DNA from: Pseudomonas sp. Au-Pse12
GTDB lineage: Bacteria > Pseudomonadota > Gammaproteobacteria > Pseudomonadales > Pseudomonadaceae
NCBI RefSeq assembly: GCF_021341665.1
Contig: NZ_JAJTTH010000001.1
Span: 62,001-126,000, forward strand
Reading direction: 5' to 3'
Length of the DNA: 64,000 nucleotides
Numbering within the stretch: the stretch's first letter is position 1; each line of letters begins with the position of its first letter. Shown here piece after piece: positions 1 to 8,358 of this stretch. The position numbers and the translations under genes are program-made. The notes under the pieces were generated by a model. The model had not been told where the DNA came from and searched no databases. It saw only the letters and a program-made list of their open reading frames with translations.

Positions 1-1
1 C

Positions 2-412
2 ATGGAGTCCGAGTTTGCGGCGATGGGAGAGCATCCGGACCTGAAGTCGGTACTTCATGCCTACATGGATCCGTTGATGACTCTGCACCTGTCCTCGCCG
101 TCGGCCAGACGCGCCGTTCAATTTGCTGATCGGTTAACTCGATCCGATCCTGAGTACTACGACTTGCTGGTCAGCAAGTTGCTTCCTTATCACCAATCCT
201 TTCTTCGGCGAGTTCAGGAGGCCCTGCCAGAACAGCCCGCTGACGTGACCGCCGTCAAGGTCTTTTATGCGGTGGGAACCATCTTGCACAGTTTGGCCGA
301 TACCCGACTTTCCATTAAAGGAGGAGGGCCCATGCAAGGCTTTGATCAGGCGACCTTGTCGGCCATTTTTGTGGATTTTATTGTGGGCTCAATAGCCGGT
401 TATTCACGTTGA
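2..412 (+). CDS. TetR-family regulator, C-terminal part (cut by window start)
   Basis: An open frame enters from the left edge and stops at 412. Its 136 residues are alpha-helical and look like the ligand-binding C-terminal domain of a TetR-type repressor, with hydrophobic helices such as VKVFYAVGTILHSLAD and a final amphipathic helix. No helix-turn-helix is present in the visible part, so the DNA-binding N-terminus should lie outside the window. The ATG at 2 is probably an internal methionine rather than the true start. A 225-bp gap with no evident gene separates it from the aconitase X gene at 638. The target is unknown. The TetR assignment is based on overall look only, because this domain is poorly conserved. 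Confidence 0.5.
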   Translation: MESEFAAMGEHPDLKSVLHAYMDPLMTLHLSSPSARRAVQFADRLTRSDPEYYDLLVSKLLPYHQSFLRRVQEALPEQPADVTAVKVFYAVGTILHSLADTRLSIKGGGPMQGFDQATLSAIFVDFIVGSIAGYSR

Positions 413-637
413 AGAGCGTGCAGTCTATTTGTTGAAGTTAAGGGTTTGAGTCGAGTTGTTATCAGTGGCAGTTCTTGAAACTCCTCTCGTGGCTTGATTC
501 CCGCTTCGCTTTTACAGCCAGACCCCATACTTCTTCCCCAAGTGAGAGACAGGGCTGACCACACCAGCGTCCAGTTCTTGCAACCTGCGCTCAACTGAGT
601 ACTCGGTTCCAGGTGCACTTTTCGAGGGTGACATGAG

Positions 638-2365
638 ATGAGCGGTTCACGTCTGCAGGCAAGGTCGTTGGTTCATGGGGTGGCCCAGGGCGAGGTGCTG
701 TTTTCCAGCGTGCCCTTGAGCCTGTGGGGAGGCGTCGACCCTTACACCAGCGAGGTGATCGATCGGCACCATCCGCTGTCGGGTCAACACCTGGCCGGCA
801 AGGTGCTGGTGATGCCCAGCGGGCGTGGTTCGTGCTCCGGCAGCGCGGTAATCATGGAACTGTTGTTGAACGGCAAGGCGCCGGCGGCATTGGTGTTTGC
901 CGAAGACGAAGAAATCCTCACGCTGGGGGCCTTGGTTGCCCAGGCGATCTTCCAGGTGTCGATCCCGGTGGTCAGTGTGGGCGAGGGCGGTTTCGAGCGC
1001 TTCGCCAAGGCCCGCTCGGTGCGAATAACGGGGGCGCTGGTGGAGATTGACGGCGGTGGTGATGACCCGGCCGTCGACGCCTCGGTGGCGGCGACCGGGG
1101 CCGTGCAGCTCTCGGCCAGCGATCGGGCGATGCTCGACGGCCAGTCCGGCAAGGCCTGCCAGGTGGCGATGCAGATCATCCTGCAGATGGCCCGGATTCA
1201 AGGCGCCAGTGAACTCATCGACGTGACCCAGGCGCATATCGACGGCTGCATCTACACCGGCCCGGCCAGCCTGCGCTTTGCGCAGCAACTCTGTGAGTGG
1301 GGCGCGAAGGTGGTGGTGCCCACCAGCCTCAACTCGGTATCGGTGGACCAGCGGCGCTGGCGCAGCCAGGGCATCAGGCCCGAACTGGGCGAGCCAGCCA
1401 GTGCCTTGGCGCAGGCCTACGTCAACATGGGCTGTGAACCGACCTTCACCTGTGCGCCGTACTTGCTCGACACCGCGCCGAGCTTGGGCGAGCAGATTGT
1501 CTGGGCCGAATCCAATGCCGTGGTCTACGCCAACAGCGTATTGGGCGCCCGCACCATGAAGTACCCGGACTACCTGGATATCTGCATTGCACTGACCGGG
1601 CGCGCGCCCTTGAGTGGTTGCCATATCGATAAGAATCGCCAGGCGGCGGTGGTGATCGAGGTGCCGCCGCTGGCGGATTTCGACGAGTCGCTGTATCCGC
1701 TGCTTGGCTACCATGTCGGCTTGATTGCCGGTCAGCGCATACCGCTGGTGATCGGGCTGGAACGCCAGTGCATGACCCTGGATGACCTGAAAGGCTTCGG
1801 CGCGGCCTTTGCCACCACCTGCGCGGCCCCGATGTTCCATATCGCTGGCGTCACCCCGGAAGCGCTGTCCCCAGCGGCGCAGCAGACGCTGGCCAGCCCC
1901 CTGGAAAGCATCAGGGTCAGCCGTGACGACCTGTACCGCAGTTGGCAGGAACTGAACACCGCCGATGATCGACAGGTGGACATCATCTCCCTGGGCAACC
2001 CGCATTTTTCCCTCGACGAATTCAAGCGCCTGGCGCAGCTGTGCGCCGGTCAGCGCAAGCACCCGCAGGTCTCGATCATGGTCACCAGCGGCAGGACGGT
2101 GTTCGAGCAGGCCGAGGCGGCCGGCGCGATCGAGGTCCTGGCAGCCTTCGGCGTGGAGTTCATCACCGACACCTGCTGGTGCATGATCGAAAAACCGCTG
2201 CTCAAGCCCAACGCCCGCTCGCTGATGACCAACTCCGGCAAGTACGCGCATTACGGCCCCGGTATTTCCGGCTTCGGCATTCACTATGCGGGGCTGGCGA
2301 CCTGTGCCGAGACCGCGCGCAGCGGCCTGGCGCCGGAGGAAGCTCCCGCCTGGCTGCGGCCATGA
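638..2365 (+). CDS. acnX: Aconitase X (AcnX), fused small and large domains; possible cis-3-hydroxy-L-proline dehydratase
   Basis: The 575-residue protein joins the two halves of aconitase X in one chain. Residues about 1-150 are the small swivelling domain (DUF126), with the signature GRGSCSGSAVIMELLLNGKA. Residues about 165-570 are the large catalytic domain (DUF521), with the SYxD-free AcnX-type stretch around NSVLGARTMKYPDY and the C-terminal segment CWCMIEKPLLKP containing cysteines that could bind an iron-sulfur cluster. Characterised bacterial AcnX proteins dehydrate cis-3-hydroxy-L-proline, and archaeal two-subunit forms dehydrate phosphomevalonate. The substrate here is not shown by the sequence. 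The gene stands alone between a TetR fragment and the steroid cluster, and no steroid-type operator lies upstream, so I do not assign it to steroid degradation. Confidence 0.8.
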   Translation: MSGSRLQARSLVHGVAQGEVLFSSVPLSLWGGVDPYTSEVIDRHHPLSGQHLAGKVLVMPSGRGSCSGSAVIMELLLNGKAPAALVFAEDEEILTLGALVAQAIFQVSIPVVSVGEGGFERFAKARSVRITGALVEIDGGGDDPAVDASVAATGAVQLSASDRAMLDGQSGKACQVAMQIILQMARIQGASELIDVTQAHIDGCIYTGPASLRFAQQLCEWGAKVVVPTSLNSVSVDQRRWRSQGIRPELGEPASALAQAYVNMGCEPTFTCAPYLLDTAPSLGEQIVWAESNAVVYANSVLGARTMKYPDYLDICIALTGRAPLSGCHIDKNRQAAVVIEVPPLADFDESLYPLLGYHVGLIAGQRIPLVIGLERQCMTLDDLKGFGAAFATTCAAPMFHIAGVTPEALSPAAQQTLASPLESIRVSRDDLYRSWQELNTADDRQVDIISLGNPHFSLDEFKRLAQLCAGQRKHPQVSIMVTSGRTVFEQAEAAGAIEVLAAFGVEFITDTCWCMIEKPLLKPNARSLMTNSGKYAHYGPGISGFGIHYAGLATCAETARSGLAPEEAPAWLRP

Positions 2366-2411
2366 TCGGGTGTCGGCGCTCCGCGCCGCTAATCCCGAGC
2401 CGACATCCGCC

Positions 2412-2430
2412 CATCGTCCACTCGGACTAG
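2412..2430 (+). promoter_or_regulatory. Steroid-regulon operator, site 1 (reversed orientation)
   Basis: CATCGTCC-ACTC-GGACTAG is an imperfect palindrome with the GTCC-N4-GGAC core shared by all operons of the cluster. It lies 95 bp before the acyl-CoA dehydrogenase gene at 2525. Unlike the other sites, its CATCGTCC half is distal to the gene and its CTAG half proximal, and no convincing -10 hexamer lies 20 bp downstream. Confidence 0.7.
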
Positions 2431-2524
2431 GCAGGGCTGCCGATTTTTCCGCTGATGCGCAGCGCCATAGTGGCTGGCGGCGCGGGTGTTGCACCCGTCA
2501 CCTTCAGCCAGCAAGGCGTAAGCG

Positions 2525-3697
2525 ATGGACTTTGCATTCAGCGACGAGCAGGAAATGATCCGTGCGTCGGCCGAGGACTTTCTCGCCGACGTTTCCGACA
2601 GCGCGGCGGTACGAACGGCCATGGCCAGCGAGCTGGGCCATGACCCGGCCGTCTGGCAGCGCGTGTGCCAGGAACTGTGCTGGCCGGCGCTGCACATTCC
2701 CGAAGCCTGCGGCGGCCTGGGCCTGGGGTTTGTCGAGCTGTCGATCCTCCTCGAACAAATGGGCCGGCGGCTGTTCTGTTCGCCGTTCTTCGCCACCGCC
2801 TGCCTGGCGACCCCGGCCTTGCTCCTGGGGGGCTCGCCGGCCCAGCAGCAACGCTGGCTGCCGCGCATTGCCGACGGTTCACTGACCGCAACCCTGGCCA
2901 GCAGCAGCGGCCATGGCTGGGGCGCCGAGCAGGTGCAGGTCAGCGCGTTGGCCGAGGGCGCCGGCTATCGCCTCGACGGTGTGCTGGAGCATGTGTTGGA
3001 TGGGCATAGCGCGCAGTTGCTGATCATTGCCGCTCGCCACCCGCACAGCACTGGCACGGCCGGCATCAGCCTGTTCGCGGTGGAGGCCGGGCATCCGGCG
3101 ATGCAGCGCCAGTGCCTGCCGACCCTGGACCAGACCCGGCGCCTGGGGCGCATTGAACTGCGGCAGTTGTACCTGCCGGCGGAGCATCTGCTGGGCGATT
3201 TCGGCAGCGCCTGGCCGGTGCTCGAACGGGTCTTGCAACTGGCCTGCATCGCCCAGGCTGCAGAGCAGCTCGGTGGTGCCCAGCAGGTCTTCGACCTGAC
3301 CCTGGCCTACATGCAGGAGCGGCGTCAGTTCGGCCGGCCGATCGCCAGCTTCCAGGCCCTGAAACACCGCGCGGCCGACCTGATGCTGCAACTGGAGTGC
3401 GCGCGTTCGGCCAGCTACTACGCCGCTTGCGTGGCGCAAGAGGCGCTGGACCCGGCCGGCGCCGCCCAGGTGGCCGAAGAATTGCCGCTGGCGGCGGCCC
3501 TGGCCAAGGCGCAGTGCTCGGAAAGCTATTACCAGTGCGCCGCCGAATCGATCCAGTTGCATGGCGGGGTTGGTTTCACCTGGGAATACGACCCGCACCT
3601 GTACTTCAAGCGGGCCCGGGCCAGCGAGGCGTTTCTCGGCTCGCCGGCCCTGCACCGCGAACAGATCGCCACGTGGATCCTGGGGGAGCAGCCATGA
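2525..3697 (+). CDS. Acyl-CoA dehydrogenase, first subunit of a heteromeric pair
   Basis: This 390-residue acyl-CoA dehydrogenase starts at ATG 2525. It has the family's N-terminal helical domain, a middle beta domain and a C-terminal FAD-contacting part with ERRQFGRPIASFQALKHR and QLHGGVGFTWEYDPHLYFKRA. Its stop overlaps the start of a second acyl-CoA dehydrogenase (ATGA at 3694), which fits the alpha2-beta2 enzymes used on steroid-CoA substrates (FadE26/27 and FadE28/29 type in Mycobacterium). It is the first of six co-directional genes running to 7773, the promoter of which carries operator site 1. The operon probably shortens a side chain or a propionyl/isohexanoyl remnant. The exact substrate cannot be read from the sequence. 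Confidence 0.85.
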   Translation: MDFAFSDEQEMIRASAEDFLADVSDSAAVRTAMASELGHDPAVWQRVCQELCWPALHIPEACGGLGLGFVELSILLEQMGRRLFCSPFFATACLATPALLLGGSPAQQQRWLPRIADGSLTATLASSSGHGWGAEQVQVSALAEGAGYRLDGVLEHVLDGHSAQLLIIAARHPHSTGTAGISLFAVEAGHPAMQRQCLPTLDQTRRLGRIELRQLYLPAEHLLGDFGSAWPVLERVLQLACIAQAAEQLGGAQQVFDLTLAYMQERRQFGRPIASFQALKHRAADLMLQLECARSASYYAACVAQEALDPAGAAQVAEELPLAAALAKAQCSESYYQCAAESIQLHGGVGFTWEYDPHLYFKRARASEAFLGSPALHREQIATWILGEQP

Positions 3698-4887
3698 AAA
3701 TCGGTTTCAGCCCAGAGGATGAGGCGTTTCGCCACGAGGTGGCGCAATGGCTGGCGGCCAACCTGGCGGGGGAGTTCGCCGCGCTGCGCTTTCGTGGCGG
3801 GCCGGGGGACGAACACAGCTTTCCCGAACAGCGCAAAGCCTGGGAACGGCGCCTCGCCGAAGGCGGCTGGACCTGTGTCGGCTGGGCCCCGGAGCATGGC
3901 GGCCGCGGCTTGTCCATCAGCCGGCAGGTGATCTTCCATGAGGAATACGCCCGTGCTGGCGGCCCCGGGCGCATGGGGCATATCGGCGAGGGCCTGGCCG
4001 GGCCGACCCTTGTGGCGTTCGGCACTGAAGAACAGCAACGTCGCCTGCTGCCGGGTATTCGCAATGGCACGACGTTCTGGTGCCAGGGCTATTCCGAGCC
4101 CGAGGCCGGTTCCGACCTGGGCAACGTCAAGACCCGGGCCACGCAGGACCCGCACAGCGGCGACTGGCTGATCAAGGGGCAGAAGGTCTGGACCTCCCTG
4201 GCGCACGAGGCCGACTGGTGTTTTGTCCTGGCCCGCACCGAGGCCGGCAGCGTCGGGCATCACGGCTTGTCGTTCCTGCTGGTGCCCATGGCCCAGCCCG
4301 GGGTACTGGTGCGTCCGATCGAACAGTTGACCGGCACCTCGGAGTTCAACGAGGTGTTTTTCGACGAGGCCCGCACCGAAGCGCGGAACATCGTCGGCCG
4401 CCCGGGCGAGGGCTGGAAGATCGCCATGGCACTGCTGGGGTTCGAGCGTGGGGTGTCGACCCTTGGCCAGCAGATGCAGTTCCACAACGAACTGCAGCGG
4501 ATCATCGACATCGCCCGGGGCAACGGCGCGGCCCGCGACCCGTTGCTGCGCCAGCGCCTGGCCGAGGCCTGGGGCGGCCTGCGGATCATGCGCTACAACT
4601 CGCTGCGCATGCTCAGCGGCCCCCAGGACGGCAGCCTGAGCCGTGCCGCCAGCATCTACAAACTGTGCTGGTCCACCTGGCACGCGCGCCTCGGCAAGCT
4701 GGCGATGGACGTGCTCGGCGCCGAGGCCGAACTGCTGGAAGGCGCGCCCTATGCGCTGCGCCCCGAGCAAGCCCTGTTCCTGTTCTCGCGGGCCGACATG
4801 CTGTACGGCGGCAGCAACGAAATCCAGCGCAACATCATCGCCGAGCGCGCCCTGGGCATGCCCCGGGAACCGCGCCCGGTTTCTTGA
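3694..4887 (+). CDS. Acyl-CoA dehydrogenase, second subunit of the pair
   Basis: This is a 397-residue acyl-CoA dehydrogenase. The ATG at 3694 follows GGGGGAG and overlaps the previous stop. Visible family features are the FAD/substrate stretch WCQGYSEPEAGSDL and the C-terminal YGGSNEIQRNIIAERALGMP, the usual flavin-binding and dimer-contact region. Overlap with the preceding, more divergent dehydrogenase argues for a stable heteromer in which the two chains share the FAD and catalytic sites. It would introduce the alpha-beta double bond that the MaoC-type hydratase at 5688 then hydrates. Whether the substrate is a steroid side chain or an opened-ring intermediate is inferred from context only. 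Confidence 0.88.
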   Translation: MKIGFSPEDEAFRHEVAQWLAANLAGEFAALRFRGGPGDEHSFPEQRKAWERRLAEGGWTCVGWAPEHGGRGLSISRQVIFHEEYARAGGPGRMGHIGEGLAGPTLVAFGTEEQQRRLLPGIRNGTTFWCQGYSEPEAGSDLGNVKTRATQDPHSGDWLIKGQKVWTSLAHEADWCFVLARTEAGSVGHHGLSFLLVPMAQPGVLVRPIEQLTGTSEFNEVFFDEARTEARNIVGRPGEGWKIAMALLGFERGVSTLGQQMQFHNELQRIIDIARGNGAARDPLLRQRLAEAWGGLRIMRYNSLRMLSGPQDGSLSRAASIYKLCWSTWHARLGKLAMDVLGAEAELLEGAPYALRPEQALFLFSRADMLYGGSNEIQRNIIAERALGMPREPRPVS

Positions 4888-4902
4888 TCGAGGAGTGTGT
4901 TC

Positions 4903-5685
4903 ATGGCGGTTCCTGAATATGTACCGGGCCACGGCCTGCTGCGGGGCAAGTCGGTGCTGATCACCGCCGCGGCCGGTGCCGGCATTGGTTATGCCGCGGC
5001 GTTGCGGGCGGCGGAAGAGGGCTGCCGGGCCTTGCTGCTGAGTGACATCCACCCCGGGCGGCTGGCCGAGGCGGTGGCCGGGATTCGCCGGGCCAGCGGG
5101 CTTGAGGCGGTGTTTGGCGAGTTGTGCGATGTCACCGACGAGGCCCAGGTGCAGCACCTGGTGGCTTGCGCCGAACGCGACCTGCAGGGGGTCGATGTGC
5201 TGATCAACAACGCCGGCCTCGGCGGTTCGCGCCGCTTGCTGGAGATGCCCGACGCGGAGTGGCAGCGGGTGCTGGATGTGACCCTCACCGGGACCATGCG
5301 CATGACCCGGGCGATCCTTCCGGGAATGATCCGCCGCGGCGCCGGGGTCATCGTCAATAACGCCTCGGTGCTCGGCTGGCGGGCCCAGAAGGAGCAGTCC
5401 CACTACGCCGCGGCCAAGGCCGGGGTGATGGCCCTGACCCGCTGCGCGGCGCTGGAAGCGGCCGAGCACGGCATTCGCATCAATGCCGTCAGCCCGAGCA
5501 TCGCCATGCACGATTTCCTGCGGCGCAGCGCGCCCCCGGCGGTGCTTGAGCAACTGGCCGCCGGCGAGGCGTTCGGGCGTGCCGCCGAGGTTTGGGAAGT
5601 GGCCAACGTGATGATGTTCCTGGCCAGCGACTACAGCTCCTATATGACCGGGGAAGTGCTCTCGGTCTCCAGCCAGAGGGCTTGA
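4903..5685 (+). CDS. Short-chain dehydrogenase resembling Mycobacterium Rv3548c
   Basis: This 260-residue classical SDR starts at ATG 4903, placed 7 bases after AGGAG; a GTG six bases upstream is too close to that site. It shows a nucleotide-binding glycine-rich loop (TAAAGAGIG), the NNAG motif, a catalytic serine in VNNASVLGW and YAAAK. The unusual leader VPGHGLLRGKSVLITAAAGA is one I associate with Rv3548c, an SDR next to echA20 and ipdAB in mycobacterial steroid loci. Within this operon it would oxidise a 3-hydroxyacyl-CoA or a ring hydroxyl between the hydratase and thiolase steps. Its substrate is unproven. Confidence 0.85.
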   Translation: MAVPEYVPGHGLLRGKSVLITAAAGAGIGYAAALRAAEEGCRALLLSDIHPGRLAEAVAGIRRASGLEAVFGELCDVTDEAQVQHLVACAERDLQGVDVLINNAGLGGSRRLLEMPDAEWQRVLDVTLTGTMRMTRAILPGMIRRGAGVIVNNASVLGWRAQKEQSHYAAAKAGVMALTRCAALEAAEHGIRINAVSPSIAMHDFLRRSAPPAVLEQLAAGEAFGRAAEVWEVANVMMFLASDYSSYMTGEVLSVSSQRA

Positions 5686-5687
5686 AC

Positions 5688-6146
5688 ATGCCGCGAGTTT
5701 TTGCCACGCCCGCTGCCATGGCCGATGCCGTCGGCGAGGAACTGGGGGTCAGTGACTGGCTGCTGCTGAAGCAGGAGCGCATCGACCTGTTCGCCGACGC
5801 CACCGGCGACCACCAGTGGATTCATGTCGACCCCCAGCGTGCCGCCAGTGGGCCGTTTGGCGCCTGCATCGCCCACGGCTACCTGAGCCTGGCCCTGGTC
5901 AACCTGTTCCTGCCGCAGATCGTCGAGGTTCGCGGGGTGGCCATGGGGGTCAACTACGGCTGTGACCGGGTGCGCTTTCCCGCGGCCATCCCCGCCGGCT
6001 CGCGGGTACGCGGCAGTGCCCGGCTGCTGGCGGTGGCGCCGGTCCAGGGCGGGGTCCAGGCGACCCTGCAGGTCAGCGTCGAGATCGAAGGCCAGGCGCG
6101 TCCTGGCTGCGTGGTCGACACCATCAGTCGTTACTACCCGGCCTGA
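5688..6146 (+). CDS. MaoC-like enoyl-CoA hydratase (R-specific hotdog fold)
   Basis: The 152-residue protein starts at ATG 5688 behind AGAGGG; a longer reading frame upstream overlaps the SDR gene and lacks a ribosome site. It has the hydratase-2 motif ([16 protein letters not shown], then [11 protein letters not shown]) with the Asp and His expected to activate water. A single-domain MaoC protein works as a dimer. It lies three bases after the SDR stop and is followed by a thiolase, so acyl-CoA dehydrogenase, hydratase, dehydrogenase and thiolase make a full beta-oxidation set in one operon. In mycobacteria the corresponding cholesterol hydratases (ChsH1/ChsH2) are also MaoC proteins. Confidence 0.88.
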   Translation: MPRVFATPAAMADAVGEELGVSDWLLLKQERIDLFADATGDHQWIHVDPQRAASGPFGACIAHGYLSLALVNLFLPQIVEVRGVAMGVNYGCDRVRFPAAIPAGSRVRGSARLLAVAPVQGGVQATLQVSVEIEGQARPGCVVDTISRYYPA

Positions 6147-6177
6147 GCCGGCCGCTTGTCCATTCCAGGAGCACAAC

Positions 6178-7380
6178 ATGAACCACGCCGTCATCGTTTC
6201 CACCGCTCGCACGCCGATCGGCAAGGCCTTTCGCGGGGCGTTCAACGACACCGAGGCACCGCGTATGGGCGGCCACGTGGTGCGTGAAGCGCTGCGCCGC
6301 GCCGGGGTCGAACCCGGCGAAGTGGATGATGTGCTGATCGGCGCCGCGGCCCAGCAAGGCACCCAGGGCTACAACCTGGGGCGCCTGTGCGCCATGGCCG
6401 CCGGCCTGCCCGCGACCGTGGCCGGAATGGCCCTGGATCGCCAGTGCGGTTCGGGGCTGATGAGCATCGCCACCGCGGCCAAGGGCATCATCTGCGATGA
6501 AATCGAGATTGCCGTGGCCGGTGGCCTGGAGTCGATTTCCCTGGTGCAGAACCGCCACAAGAACAGCTACCGCAACCAGAGCTCGGCGGTCATCGAGCAC
6601 GACCCGCGGGCTTACATCCCGATGATCGAAACCGCCGAGATCGTCGCCCAGCGCTATGGCATCTCGCGCCAGGCCCAGGACGCCTACAGCCTGGAGAGCC
6701 AGCTGCGCACGGCCCGGGCCCAGGAAGCCGGGCGCTTCGATCGGGAGCTGGCGCCGCTGAGCAGCCGCAAGGCGATCGTCGACAAGGCCAGCGGTGCAAC
6801 CCGCTATGAAACCCTGACCCTGCAGCAGGACGAGTGCAATCGCCGCGACACCACCCTGGCCAGCCTCGGCGCCCTGGAGCCGGTGTGGGCCGGCGGCGAA
6901 TGGAGCGGCCCCGGGCGCTTCATCACCGCCGGCAACGCTTCGCAGTTGTCCGACGGTGCCTCGGCTGCGGTGCTGATGAGCGCGCGCCAGGCCGAGCGCC
7001 GGGGCTTGCAGCCCCTGGGTATCTACCGGGGCCTGGCGGTGGCCGGGTGCAACGCCGATGAAATGGGCATAGGCCCGGTCTACGCGATTCCCAAGCTGCT
7101 CAAGCGCCATGGCCTGACGGTGGACCACATCGGCCTCTGGGAGCTGAACGAGGCCTTTGCCTGCCAGGTGCTGCATTGCCGCGACACCCTGGGCATTCCC
7201 ATGGAGCGCCTCAACGTCAACGGTGGCGCCATTGCCCTCGGGCATCCGTTCGGCATGTCCGGGGCGCGTATGGTCGGCCACGCCCTGATCGAGGGGCAGC
7301 GCCGGGGCGTGCGTTATGTGGTGGTGAGCATGTGCATCGGCGGCGGCATGGGCGCCGCGGCCCTGTTTGAAGTGGCCTAG
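6178..7380 (+). CDS. Thiolase (acetyl-CoA/3-ketoacyl-CoA acyltransferase), FadA5-like role
   Basis: The 400-residue degradative thiolase starts at ATG 6178 after CAGGAG. The nucleophilic cysteine is in LDRQCGSGL (Cys90). The C-terminal catalytic His and Cys lie in [19 protein letters not shown] and SMCIGGGMG. It has the usual thiolase length and no frameshift. It follows the MaoC hydratase by 31 bases and precedes the ketosteroid isomerase by 9, so it is the cleaving enzyme of this operon, releasing acetyl-CoA or propionyl-CoA. In cholesterol degraders FadA5 does this on the steroid side chain. That assignment is contextual. Confidence 0.9.
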   Translation: MNHAVIVSTARTPIGKAFRGAFNDTEAPRMGGHVVREALRRAGVEPGEVDDVLIGAAAQQGTQGYNLGRLCAMAAGLPATVAGMALDRQCGSGLMSIATAAKGIICDEIEIAVAGGLESISLVQNRHKNSYRNQSSAVIEHDPRAYIPMIETAEIVAQRYGISRQAQDAYSLESQLRTARAQEAGRFDRELAPLSSRKAIVDKASGATRYETLTLQQDECNRRDTTLASLGALEPVWAGGEWSGPGRFITAGNASQLSDGASAAVLMSARQAERRGLQPLGIYRGLAVAGCNADEMGIGPVYAIPKLLKRHGLTVDHIGLWELNEAFACQVLHCRDTLGIPMERLNVNGGAIALGHPFGMSGARMVGHALIEGQRRGVRYVVVSMCIGGGMGAAALFEVA

Positions 7381-7389
7381 GAGGCGCGA

Positions 7390-7773
7390 ATGATCAGCAG
7401 TGAACGGATCCAGGCGATCATGCAAGGCTATGTGCAAAAGGTCGATGCCGGCGACATCGAGGCGATTGTCGCGCTGTACGCCGAGGATGCGGTGCTGGAA
7501 GACCCGGTGGGCCAGCCGCCAGTGCGCGGGCTGGCGGCCATCGCCGAGTTCTATCGCCAGGGCCTGGGAACGGCCAAGGTCTCGGCGACCCTGAGCGGCC
7601 CGGTACGGGTGACGCTCAATGGCTGCGCGGCGATGGCCTTTCGCATCGAGATGCTGTGGCAGGGCCTGCCCTGTTCGTTGCAGGTGATCGATGTCATGGA
7701 GTTCGACGAGCAGGGCTTGATCCGCTCGATGAAGGCCTACTGGGGCCCGGCCAACATCCAGCCTCTGGGTTGA
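7390..7773 (+). CDS. ksi: Delta5-3-ketosteroid isomerase (KSI)
   Basis: The 127-residue NTF2-fold protein starts at ATG 7390, right after TAGGAGGCGCGA. It aligns by eye with Comamonas testosteroni KSI without large gaps. The oxyanion-hole tyrosine is Tyr14 (QGYV), the proton-shuttling aspartate is Asp38 in the LEDPVG motif, and the second oxyanion-hole acid is Asp101 in QVIDVMEF (Asp99 in C. testosteroni). It converts Delta5-3-ketosteroids to Delta4-3-ketosteroids. This is direct sequence support that the cluster handles steroids. It is the last gene of the 2525-7773 operon. Confidence 0.93.
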   Translation: MISSERIQAIMQGYVQKVDAGDIEAIVALYAEDAVLEDPVGQPPVRGLAAIAEFYRQGLGTAKVSATLSGPVRVTLNGCAAMAFRIEMLWQGLPCSLQVIDVMEFDEQGLIRSMKAYWGPANIQPLG

Positions 7774-7784
7774 GCCGCGTCGCG

Positions 7785-7809
7785 CCAGGGCGTGCCTTGT
7801 ACGCCCTGG
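7785..7809. terminator. Hairpin between convergent genes
   Basis: CCAGGGCGT and ACGCCCTGG form a perfect 9-bp stem with a 7-base loop between the stop of the isomerase gene (7773) and the stop of the minus-strand SRPBCC gene (7829). There is no clear T-run on either side, so it may be a weak bidirectional terminator or an RNA-end protector. Confidence 0.5.
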
Positions 7810-7828
7810 TGCCTGCCGTTACTTGCGG

Positions 7829-8299
7829 CTATTTGAAGTACGCGTTCTGGGTGCGCCCGGTTTCGTAGAACGCCTTGAGGTTCTCGGCGATCTGCCGCAC
7901 CACCTGATCCATGGCCTTGCGCAGCAGGCGCTCGACCAGGCGTCCTCCGCGCATTTGGTAGTACAGGCGGGTGACGACCCGGGTCCCGCTGCCTTCGGCC
8001 TGCAACTGGTAATGAAAGTGTGCTTGGCGAAAGGGGAAGGGCGCGCCGGCCTGTTCCCGGTGCAGGCGCAGGACAAATCCTAGCCCCTCTTGCCAGTGCA
8101 CCACGCTTTCATCCAGCCAGCGCCCGCCTTTGCGAAACACCCGGCGGCTGGCTCCCACCTCCTGTGCCGGCCCGGGGTGCAGCCGGCAGCCGGTGAGGCC
8201 GGGAACATAGTGCGGGGCCAGGCGCAAATCACTCAGGCTGGCCCAGACCGTGGCGTTGTCGAGATTGAGCAAGACACTGTGGCTGGCAATGGCTGGCAT
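7829..8299 (-). CDS. SRPBCC (START-like/polyketide cyclase) hydrophobic-ligand protein
   Basis: The 156-residue protein has the layout of the SRPBCC or Bet v1-like fold: an N-terminal strand with HSVLLNLDNATVWASLSDL, alternating strands through the middle, and a long amphipathic C-terminal helix (RLLRKAMDQVVRQIAENLKA). Members bind lipids, steroids or polyketides in a deep cavity. It is transcribed after the SDR gene at 9135 (gap 59 bp), the promoter of which carries operator site 2. A role as steroid or steroid-CoA binding protein, or as an isomerase/cyclase, is inferred from fold and position. No catalytic residues are recognisable. Confidence 0.7.
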   Translation of the reverse strand: MPAIASHSVLLNLDNATVWASLSDLRLAPHYVPGLTGCRLHPGPAQEVGASRRVFRKGGRWLDESVVHWQEGLGFVLRLHREQAGAPFPFRQAHFHYQLQAEGSGTRVVTRLYYQMRGGRLVERLLRKAMDQVVRQIAENLKAFYETGRTQNAYFK

Positions 8300-8358
8300 C
8301 GGATATTCCTCTTGGACGTGTTTCGAAAACCGCCCGGGGCGGCGCGTTGGATCCGGGT

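Noticed and set aside
638..2365. Aconitase X as a steroid-pathway enzyme
   Set aside because: No steroid operator lies upstream, and no known steroid step needs such a dehydratase. Adjacency alone is not enough.
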